A DNA stretch of 64,000 nt from Sphaerotilus uruguayifluvii (lineage in GTDB: Bacteria; Pseudomonadota; Gammaproteobacteria; Burkholderiales; Burkholderiaceae_C): assembly GCF_013294065.1 (NCBI RefSeq), contig NZ_JABSNM010000020.1, positions 36,550-100,549 of the forward strand. Direction: 5' to 3'. This document shows positions 38,025 to 45,116 of this stretch, piece by piece. Positions within the stretch are counted from its first letter, which is position 1. Each line of letters opens with the position of its first letter. The position numbers and the translations under genes are program-made. The notes beneath the pieces were generated by a model. The model ran no database searches. It saw only the letters and a list, made by a program, of their open reading frames with translations, and was not told the DNA's origin.

Positions 38025-38089
38025 GCGTCCGCGGGCGCAGGTCGCCCGGGAGACGGCACACGTCCCTGTCCGGGAGCCGATGTGTCCGC

Positions 38090-38114
38090 AAAGGCCCCCT
38101 CGAGGGGCCTTTTT
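38090..38114 (+). terminator. Rho-independent terminator of the small exported peptide
   Basis: AAAGGCCCC (38090-38098), loop CTCGA, GGGGCCTTT (38104-38112), with the T-run 38110-38114. It lies 65 bp after the stop. Confidence 0.9.
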
Positions 38115-38245
38115 CATGGCCGACGGGGACCCGGCCGCGCCGCATCCGACGCCGTCTTCGTGCGTGGTCCCCACGATCGGTCACGCCTTTTTCGCGTGGT
38201 AGTCTAGCCGGCTCCGAGAAAGTGGAACCAACAAGGACCGGACGG

Positions 38246-39451
38246 ATGGGCAAGCGCGGATGGTGGGCGGTGGTGGTGGCCGTGGGGTGCGCTGGCGCCG
38301 GCGGCTGGTGGATGACGAAGAGCCGCGGCGCCACGGCGGCCGAAGGGGCGCCGGCGGCGGCCTCCGCAGCCTCGGGCGCCGGGCGCGGACCGCAGTCGGT
38401 CAGCGTCTTCACGGTGCAGCAGCGTGACGTGCAGGTGTCCACCGAGGCCGCCGGCAGCGTCGTGGCGCTCGACAGCGTCGAGATCCGTCCGCTGTCGACC
38501 GCCACCGTGCTGGAGGTGCGGGTGCAGGAAGGCCAGCCGGTCAGGCGCGGCGACGTGCTCTTCGTGCTCGACGACCGGGCCGACCGCGCCAACGCCGACA
38601 AGGCGCGCGCCCAGCTCGCGCGCGACCGCGCCACGCTGGCCGACCTCGAGCGCCAGCTCGCGCGCCAGCGCGACCTGCTCGAGCAGAACTTCGTCAGCCG
38701 CAATGCGGTCGACTCGCTGCAGGCCCAGCTCGATGCGCAGCGCGCGGCCGTGCAGTCCAGCCAGGCGGCGCTGCAGGCCGCCGAGGTCACCGTCTCGAAC
38801 GCGACGCTGAAGGCGCCGATGTCGGGCCGCGCCGGTGCGGTGGCGGTGGTGCGCGGCAGCCTGGTGCAGCCCGGCGGCGCCGCGATGGTGACGATCAGCC
38901 AGATGGACCCGGTGGGCGTGAGCTTCGCGCTGCCCGAGGGCCAGCTGCCGGCGCTGCGCCGCGCCGACCAGGACGGCGGCGTGGCGCTGACGGTGCAGGT
39001 GCCGGGCGAGCGGCGCGGCCAGCCGGCGGCCACGCTCGACGGCCGGGTCAGCTTCATCGACAGCGCCATCGATCCGGCCAGCGGCACGATCCGCGTCAAG
39101 GGCAGCGTGCCCAACGCGGGTCGCCAGCTCTGGCCCGGCCAGTACGTGACGGTCAGGCTGGTGCTGCGCACCCTGCCCGGCGCGCTGCTGGTGCCGCAGG
39201 CGGCCGTGATCCAGCGCGGTCCCGAGCGCAGCGTCTATGTGGTCGATGCCGAGGGCAAGGCGCAGATGAAGCCGGTGCAGACCCGCGCGCCGCAGGGCGA
39301 GCTGGTCGTCGTCGAGGGACTGGCCGCCGGCGAGAAGGTGGTGGTCGAGGGCAAGCAGAACCTGCGTCCGGGCACGCCGGTGCGCGAGGTCGCGCCGGCC
39401 GCCGGCAAGGGCGCGTCGTCGGCCGCCGCCGCCAGCGGAGCCTCGCGATGA
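38246..39451 (+). CDS. RND efflux periplasmic adaptor (membrane fusion protein)
   Basis: 401 residues from ATG 38246, with AAGGA upstream; GTG 38222 is less likely. An N-terminal membrane anchor (WWAVVVAVGCAGAGGWW) is followed by a lipoyl half (VEIRPLSTATVLEVRVQEGQPVRRGDVLFVLDD), a coiled-coil hairpin (residues about 115-180), the second lipoyl half (ATLKAPMSGRAGAVAV) and a beta-barrel and membrane-proximal domain. It belongs to the MdtA/AcrA type. Its stop overlaps the pump gene start (ATGA). Confidence 0.93.
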   Translation: MGKRGWWAVVVAVGCAGAGGWWMTKSRGATAAEGAPAAASAASGAGRGPQSVSVFTVQQRDVQVSTEAAGSVVALDSVEIRPLSTATVLEVRVQEGQPVRRGDVLFVLDDRADRANADKARAQLARDRATLADLERQLARQRDLLEQNFVSRNAVDSLQAQLDAQRAAVQSSQAALQAAEVTVSNATLKAPMSGRAGAVAVVRGSLVQPGGAAMVTISQMDPVGVSFALPEGQLPALRRADQDGGVALTVQVPGERRGQPAATLDGRVSFIDSAIDPASGTIRVKGSVPNAGRQLWPGQYVTVRLVLRTLPGALLVPQAAVIQRGPERSVYVVDAEGKAQMKPVQTRAPQGELVVVEGLAAGEKVVVEGKQNLRPGTPVREVAPAAGKGASSAAAASGASR

Positions 39452-42400
39452 GCGGCGCCGGCGCGCGCAGCAGCTTCACCGAGCTGTTCATCCGCCGTCC
39501 GGTGATGACGGTGCTGCTCAACCTGGCCATCGTGCTGGCCGGCATCGTCGCGCTGACCAAGATTCCGGTGGCGGCGCTGCCCAGCTACAACACGCCGGTG
39601 ATCCAGGTCAGCGCCGACCTGCCCGGCGCCAGCCCCGAGACGATGGCCAGCTCGGTGGCGCTGCCGCTGGAGAAGCAGTTCTCGACCATCGCCGGCCTGG
39701 CGACGATCAGCTCGACCAACACGCTCGGGCGCGCATCGCTGACGCTGGAGTTCGACCCCTCGCGCGACATCGACGCCGCGGCGGTCGACGTGCAGGCGGC
39801 GCTGTTCCGCGCCCAGCGCACGCTGCCCAGCGAGATGAGCTCGCCGCCGTCCTACCGCAAGGTCAACCCGGCCGACGCGCCGGTGCTGCTGCTGGCCCTG
39901 ACATCGCCCTCGATGGCGATGTCCGAGCTCAACGAGTTCGCCGAGAACCTGATCGCGCCCAGCCTGTCGACGATTCCCGGCGTTGCGCAGGTGGCAATCT
40001 ACGGCCAGAAGCGCTACGCGGTGCGCATCAAGGTGCGCCCGGACGCGCTGGCCGCGCGCGGCCTGACGATGGACGAGCTGCGCGCCGCGCTGGCCGGGGC
40101 CAACGCCAACTCGCCGGTGGGCTCGCTCGACGGCCCGCGCCAGACGCTGACGCTGGTGGCCAACCGCCAGCTCGCCAGCGCGCGCGAGTTCGGCCAGCTG
40201 ATCGTGGCGACCCGCGCCGGCGCGCCGGTGCGCCTGCGCGAGGTGGCCGACGTGCAGGACAGCGTCGAGACCGCGCGCGCCTTCGCCAGCTTCGACGGCG
40301 AGCCCTCGATCACGCTGGCGGTGCAGCGCCAGCCCGACGCCAACACCGTCGAGGTGGTCGACCGGGTGCGCGCGATGCTGCCGCGCTTCGACGCGCAGCT
40401 GCCGGCCTCCATCCGCGTCATCCCGACCAACGACCGCTCGCTCTCGATCCGCGAGGCGCTGCACGACGTCAACCTCACGCTGGCCGGCACGGTGGTGCTG
40501 GTGGTGCTGGTGATCTTCCTGTTCCTGCGCCGCCTGGCCGCGACGCTGATCCCGGCGCTGTCGCTGCCGGTGTCGCTGATCGGGGCACTGACGCTGCTGT
40601 GGGCCGGCGGCTACAGCCTGGACAACGTCTCGCTGCTGGGGCTGACGCTGGCGGTCGGCCTGGTGGTCGACGACGCGATCGTGATGCTCGAGAACATCGT
40701 GCGCCATGTCGAGGACGGCATGGCGCCCTTCGAGGCGGCGATCCGAGGCGCGCGCGAGATGGCCTTCACCATCGTGTCGATCTCGATCTCGCTGGTGGCG
40801 GTGCTGATCCCGATCTTCTTCATGCCGGGCGTGATCGGGCTGCTGTTCCACGAGTTCGCGGTCGTCGTCGGCCTGTCGATCCTGGTGTCGGCCGCCGTGT
40901 CGCTGACGCTGGTGCCGATGCTGTGCAGCCGCTTCCTGCGCCACCACGCGCCCGACGAGGAAAGCGCCGCCGGCCGGGCCTTCGAGCGCGGCTTCGCGGC
41001 GCTGCTGCGCGGCTACGCACGCACGCTGGACTGGGCGCTGGCGCACCGCACCGTCGTCGGCCTGCTGGCGGTGGGCAGCTTCGCGCTGTCGGCCTGGCTG
41101 TTCGTGCAGATCCCCAAGGGCTTCTTCCCCGAGGAGGACATCGGCCAGATCCAGGTCACCGTCGAGGCGGCCGAGGACATCTCCTTCGACGCGATGATGA
41201 AGGTGCAGGCGCAGGTGGCCGCCCTCTTCCGCAAGGACCCGGCGGTGCAGGCGGTCAGCTCCTTCCTGGGCGGCGGCGGCAGCGCCGCGACGCAGAACAC
41301 CGGCCGCCTCTTCGTCACGCTGCGCCCGCGCGGCGAGCGCGCGCCGATGAAGGAGGTGGTCGAGGGCCTGCGCCGGAAGACGCGCGGCGTGCCCGGCGTG
41401 CAGGTCTTCCTGCGCCCGGTGCAGAACCTGCAGCTGGGCGGGCGCCAGAGCAAGAGCCGCTACCAGTACACGCTGCAGAGCGTCAGCGCCGACGCGCTCA
41501 ACGAATGGGCCGGCAAGCTGCAGGGCCGGCTGCGCGAGGACACCGCGCTGTTCCGCGACGTCACCAGCGACTCGCAGCTGCGCGGCCTGCAGGCCAGCCT
41601 GAGCATCGACCGCGACAAGGCCGCGCTGCTGGGCGTGTCGATGGCCGACCTGCGCAGCGCGCTCTACTCGACCTTCGGCGAGCGCCAGGTCTCGACCATC
41701 TACAACCCGAGCAACACCTATCAGGTGATCCTGGAGGCGGCCGAGGCCGACCGCCAGTTCGAGGACGCGCTGGCCAAGGTCTGGCTGCGCTCGAAGTCCG
41801 GCGCGATGGTGCCGCTCGCCGCCTTCGCCACGGTGCAGCGCACGCTCGGGCCCACCGCGGTCAACCACCAGGGCCAGCTGCAGGCGATCACGCTGAGCTT
41901 CAACCTCGCGCCCGAGGTCTCGCTGGGCACGGCCACGGCCCGGCTGGAAAGCCACGCGCGCGAGCTCGGCCTGCCGGCGACGATCATCGGCACCTGGGGC
42001 GGCGACGCGGCGGTCTTCCAGGACTCGCAGTCGGGCCAGCTGGTGCTGCTGGGCCTGGCGGTGCTGGTGATCTACCTGCTGCTGGGCGTGCTCTACGAGA
42101 GCTACATCCACCCGCTGACCATCCTGGCCGGCCTGCCCTCGGCGGCGGTGGGCGCGCTGCTGACGCTGCAGCTCTTCGGCATGGACCTGACGCTGATCGC
42201 CACCATCGGCATCCTGATGCTGATCGGCATCGTCAAGAAGAACGCGATCATGATGATCGACTTCGCGCTGGAGGCGCAGCGCGAGCAGGGCCTGAGCCCG
42301 CCGGAGGCGATCCGCCAGGCCTGCCTGCTGCGGCTGCGCCCGATCCTGATGACGACGCTGGCGGCGCTGATGGGGGCGCTGCCGATCGCGCTGGGCGTGG

Positions 42401-42573
42401 GCGCCGGCGCCGAGCTGCGCCAGCCGCTGGGCCTGGCGGTGGTCGGCGGCCTGATCGTGTCGCAGGCGGTGACGCTCTACATCACGCCGGTGATCTACCT
42501 GGCGCTGGACCGCTGGAGCGGGCGCGGCCCGATCGTCGACGCGGTGCCGGCCGCCCCGGTCGCGCCGACCTGA
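39448..42573 (+). CDS. RND multidrug efflux permease (HAE1, MdtB/MdtC-like)
   Basis: 1041 residues, full length. Segment 1 is FIRRPVMTVLLNLAIVLAGI, and segment 4 carries the paired proton-relay aspartates in GLVVDDAIVMLENIVRHVEDG. The two porter/docking repeats and twelve membrane segments of the family are present, with GILMLIGIVKKNAIMMIDFA in the second half. It exports hydrophobic drugs or metabolites using the proton gradient. No outer-membrane TolC-like gene and no dedicated regulator lie beside the pair, so the outer channel must come from elsewhere. Confidence 0.95.
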   Translation: MSGAGARSSFTELFIRRPVMTVLLNLAIVLAGIVALTKIPVAALPSYNTPVIQVSADLPGASPETMASSVALPLEKQFSTIAGLATISSTNTLGRASLTLEFDPSRDIDAAAVDVQAALFRAQRTLPSEMSSPPSYRKVNPADAPVLLLALTSPSMAMSELNEFAENLIAPSLSTIPGVAQVAIYGQKRYAVRIKVRPDALAARGLTMDELRAALAGANANSPVGSLDGPRQTLTLVANRQLASAREFGQLIVATRAGAPVRLREVADVQDSVETARAFASFDGEPSITLAVQRQPDANTVEVVDRVRAMLPRFDAQLPASIRVIPTNDRSLSIREALHDVNLTLAGTVVLVVLVIFLFLRRLAATLIPALSLPVSLIGALTLLWAGGYSLDNVSLLGLTLAVGLVVDDAIVMLENIVRHVEDGMAPFEAAIRGAREMAFTIVSISISLVAVLIPIFFMPGVIGLLFHEFAVVVGLSILVSAAVSLTLVPMLCSRFLRHHAPDEESAAGRAFERGFAALLRGYARTLDWALAHRTVVGLLAVGSFALSAWLFVQIPKGFFPEEDIGQIQVTVEAAEDISFDAMMKVQAQVAALFRKDPAVQAVSSFLGGGGSAATQNTGRLFVTLRPRGERAPMKEVVEGLRRKTRGVPGVQVFLRPVQNLQLGGRQSKSRYQYTLQSVSADALNEWAGKLQGRLREDTALFRDVTSDSQLRGLQASLSIDRDKAALLGVSMADLRSALYSTFGERQVSTIYNPSNTYQVILEAAEADRQFEDALAKVWLRSKSGAMVPLAAFATVQRTLGPTAVNHQGQLQAITLSFNLAPEVSLGTATARLESHARELGLPATIIGTWGGDAAVFQDSQSGQLVLLGLAVLVIYLLLGVLYESYIHPLTILAGLPSAAVGALLTLQLFGMDLTLIATIGILMLIGIVKKNAIMMIDFALEAQREQGLSPPEAIRQACLLRLRPILMTTLAALMGALPIALGVGAGAELRQPLGLAVVGGLIVSQAVTLYITPVIYLALDRWSGRGPIVDAVPAAPVAPT

Positions 42574-42576
42574 GGC

Positions 42577-43449
42577 TCAGCGCGCCAGCCGCGCCTCGGC
42601 CGCGGCGGCGGTGCGCCGCAGCGCCTGGCGGGTGCCGGCATCGAGCGACTCGAAGCCGCGCGAGCCGTCGGCCGCCGCACGCATCATCTCGACCCCCTGG
42701 CGGGTGCCCACGCCCGCCAGCGCCATCAGCGCATGGTCGATGACCGGCGTGCGCACCTGCTGCAGCAGGTAGTCGGTCGCGTCCATCGTGCCCAGGTGCG
42801 CGAGGCCGTGCATCGCCGACATCGACAGCGCCGAGCGCTTCTCGTCGCTGTCGCCCTCGGCGATGCGCACCAGGCCGTCGAGCGCCTCCGGCCGGCTGGC
42901 GTTCTCCAGCACCTGCAGGATGCGGCCGCGCCGCTCGGGGGGCAGCCGGCCGTAGTCCTGACCGAGCGCGGCGATCGTCTCGGCGTCGGCCAGACGCGCC
43001 AGCACCGTGACCGCGCTGCGCTCGATCGCCGCGGACGAGCTGCCCAGCAGCGCCAGGCGCCAGGCCGGCAGGCTGGCGGCGTCCGCGCCGTCCTCGAGCC
43101 GGCGTGCCAGCGCGATCGCCTCGTCGCCGGCCGGCAGCGCGGCAAGCCGCTCGATCTCGCGGGCGGCCGCCTGCGCCGGGGCGGGCAGCGCGGCCAGCGG
43201 CAGCGCCAGGCCCGCGCCGGCCTGCGCGGCGCTCCCCGCACCGAAGGGCGAGTCCGCCACGCCGCTGCCGCCGGGCGCCACCGCCACGGCCGCGCCGGCG
43301 GGTCCGCCCTGCGGCGCCTGCGGACCGGCCGGGCGACCGGTCAGCCACCACCCGGCCAGCGCGCCGCCGGCCACCACCACCAGCGCCAGCAGCGCCGGCA
43401 CGCGTCGCCCGGCACCGCCGGCGCGTCCACCCTCAGGGAATCGTGACAT
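42577..43449 (-). CDS. HEAT-repeat protein with N-terminal membrane anchor
   Basis: 290 residues from ATG 43449. One membrane segment (VPALLALVVVAGGALAGWWL, residues about 17-37) is followed by a Gly/Pro/Ala linker and an alpha-solenoid region with HEAT-like helices (SSSAAIERSAVTVLARLADAETIAALGQDY, GLVRIAEGDSDEKRSALSMSAMHGLAHLG). No catalytic motif is seen. It is probably a periplasm-exposed scaffold. It overlaps the end of the lysyl-oxidase gene by 17 bp, so both are one transcript and the products may work together. Confidence 0.75.
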   Translation of the reverse strand: MSRFPEGGRAGGAGRRVPALLALVVVAGGALAGWWLTGRPAGPQAPQGGPAGAAVAVAPGGSGVADSPFGAGSAAQAGAGLALPLAALPAPAQAAAREIERLAALPAGDEAIALARRLEDGADAASLPAWRLALLGSSSAAIERSAVTVLARLADAETIAALGQDYGRLPPERRGRILQVLENASRPEALDGLVRIAEGDSDEKRSALSMSAMHGLAHLGTMDATDYLLQQVRTPVIDHALMALAGVGTRQGVEMMRAAADGSRGFESLDAGTRQALRRTAAAAEARLAR

Positions 43450-45004
43450 TCAGGCGTCCGGTGTTGTTGCTCTCGTCGAGCTCGTCGATGAGGTTCATCG
43501 GGTCCATGACGATCTCGAGCACGTAGCTGCCCGCCGGCACGCCGGTGATGTCGATCCACTGGCCCGACAGGTTGGAGCTGTAGACATCGGCCCAGCCGGC
43601 CTGGATGCCCTGGTTGCTGCAGGTGTAGCGCGCCGAAGGATTGGCGCCGCCGTCGATGCGGGTGATGTCCATCAGGCAGAAGCCCACCTTCTTGCCGGTG
43701 CGCACCACCGCGCCGCTGGTGTCGAGCAGGCGGTACTGCGCGAAGCTGCGGAAATGGTAGTGGCCGTGGCAGGCGCCCCACTCGAAGGAGCTGCTCGAGG
43801 CCGGATTGCCCAGCACCAGGTCGGCGGTGCCGATGTTGCGCGTCTGGGTGTTGAAGCGCAGCAGCCGGTGCGTGCCGGCGGTGATGGTGCCCTCCTCGAT
43901 CTCGCAGGCGTTCGCCGCGAAGGTCTCGGTGGTGATGCGCGGATTGGCGGCGTCCATCGCGATGGTGATGTCGGGCTTGCCGACGCTGGCGGTGCCGGCG
44001 CTGGCGACCTTCAGCGTCACGCCGGAGTAGGCGCGGTAGCCGTGCACCATCAGGAAGTAGTCGCCCGCGCGCGGCGTGGCGATCGTGACCGTCTCGGCAT
44101 TGCCCGACAGGTAGGGCCGCTGGTCCCAGGTCGAGGTGGTGGCGAGCTGGCCGTACTTGACGTAGAGGTCGGCGTCGCCGCTGCCGCCGGCGATCGAGAA
44201 GCTCACGCTGCTGACGCCGGCCGGCACCGCCACCCGGAAGTTGGCGACGCTGCCCTGCGCGCCGGCCAGGCCGGCGAGCGTCGTGTCGGTGGCCAGCGTC
44301 TGCACCGGGTTGATGATGGTGTAGGTGCCGGAGGCGATGGCGCTGGTGATCTGGCCGGAGGCGAAGGTGGCCGCGCGCACCTGGGTCGTCGAGGTGATCA
44401 GGATCGGCGCGGTGTAGACCTCCGAGCCGGAGCTCGGCGTGCTGCCGTCGAGCGTGTAGCGCACCACCGCGTCCGGCGTGGCCGGCGCGAGGCTGACGCT
44501 GACCCGGCCCGAATGCGTGCCCGGCGCCGGGCTGAAGCTCGGCGCCGCCGCGATCGGCGTCACGGTGCCGCCGCCGGTGACGGTCGCCTTCAGCGTCAGG
44601 CCGCTGTAGGCCTGATAGCCCCGCAGCATCAGGTACCAGGTGCCGGATGCCGGCGCGCTGACCGAGACCGATTCGTTCGAGCCGCTGCGGTAGGGCCGGT
44701 AGTCCCAGCTCGACAGCGTCGGCAGCGCGCCGCGGCGCACGTACAGGTCGGCATCGCCGGAGGTGCCGGCGATCGAGATCGCCAGCGCGCTGGCGCCGGC
44801 CGGCACCTCGATCGTGTAGTAGCGCTGGCTGCCGTAGGCGCCGGAAATGCCGCCGACCGCGGTGCCGCTGGCCAGCGCCTGCGGCGCGGTGGCCGTCTGG
44901 GCCGCGGCCGGCGCGGAGGTGGTCAGTCCGGACAGCGCCAGCGTGGCGGCCAGAAGGATCCGGGCCAGCAGCGGTCCCGGTCGGAGGGCGGTCAGGGTGT
45001 TCAT
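43433..45004 (-). CDS. Secreted lysyl-oxidase-like copper amine oxidase with two PPC domains
   Basis: 523 residues from ATG 45004. A signal peptide ends near PAAAQ. A bacterial pre-peptidase C-terminal (PPC) domain (about 45-135), a chitobiase-C-like segment (VRYTLDGSTPSSGSEVYTAPI), a second PPC domain (about 230-330) and a C-terminal lysyl-oxidase domain (about 340-523) follow. The copper ligands H413, H415 and H417 sit in CHGHYHF. The lysine and tyrosine that form the lysyl tyrosylquinone cofactor in animal enzymes align with K439 (KKVGFCLMD) and Y475 (GWADVY). QWIDITGVPAGSYVLEI also matches animal LOX. It would oxidise primary amines with oxygen, giving aldehyde and hydrogen peroxide. The substrate is unknown. 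Confidence 0.85.
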   Translation of the reverse strand: MNTLTALRPGPLLARILLAATLALSGLTTSAPAAAQTATAPQALASGTAVGGISGAYGSQRYYTIEVPAGASALAISIAGTSGDADLYVRRGALPTLSSWDYRPYRSGSNESVSVSAPASGTWYLMLRGYQAYSGLTLKATVTGGGTVTPIAAAPSFSPAPGTHSGRVSVSLAPATPDAVVRYTLDGSTPSSGSEVYTAPILITSTTQVRAATFASGQITSAIASGTYTIINPVQTLATDTTLAGLAGAQGSVANFRVAVPAGVSSVSFSIAGGSGDADLYVKYGQLATTSTWDQRPYLSGNAETVTIATPRAGDYFLMVHGYRAYSGVTLKVASAGTASVGKPDITIAMDAANPRITTETFAANACEIEEGTITAGTHRLLRFNTQTRNIGTADLVLGNPASSSSFEWGACHGHYHFRSFAQYRLLDTSGAVVRTGKKVGFCLMDITRIDGGANPSARYTCSNQGIQAGWADVYSSNLSGQWIDITGVPAGSYVLEIVMDPMNLIDELDESNNTGRLNVTIP

Positions 45005-45040
45005 GTCGGCAAGCCTGCTTCGTGCGCGTTCGTGTATCAA

Positions 45041-45069
45041 TTCACAAATTATGTTACATGCATTTACAT
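45041..45069 (+). promoter_or_regulatory. Probable promoter of the MbnP-MbnH fusion gene
   Basis: TTCACA (45041-45046) and TTACAT (45064-45069) are 17 bases apart in a sharply AT-rich tract between divergent genes. The predicted start near 45077 excludes the in-frame ATG at 45051 as start codon. Confidence 0.5.
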
Positions 45070-45116
45070 TGACGACCCCATCCTTTCCGCCGATGTTTCC
45101 GCCGATGCCTTCGCGC

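Noticed and set aside
38222..38245. GTG start for the RND adaptor
   Set aside because: ATG 38246 has a better-placed ribosome-binding site and begins directly with the basic residues before the membrane anchor.
45051..45116. ATG 45051 as start of the MbnP-MbnH fusion
   Set aside because: It lies between the probable -35 and -10 boxes and its first codons lack the usual GC third-position bias.
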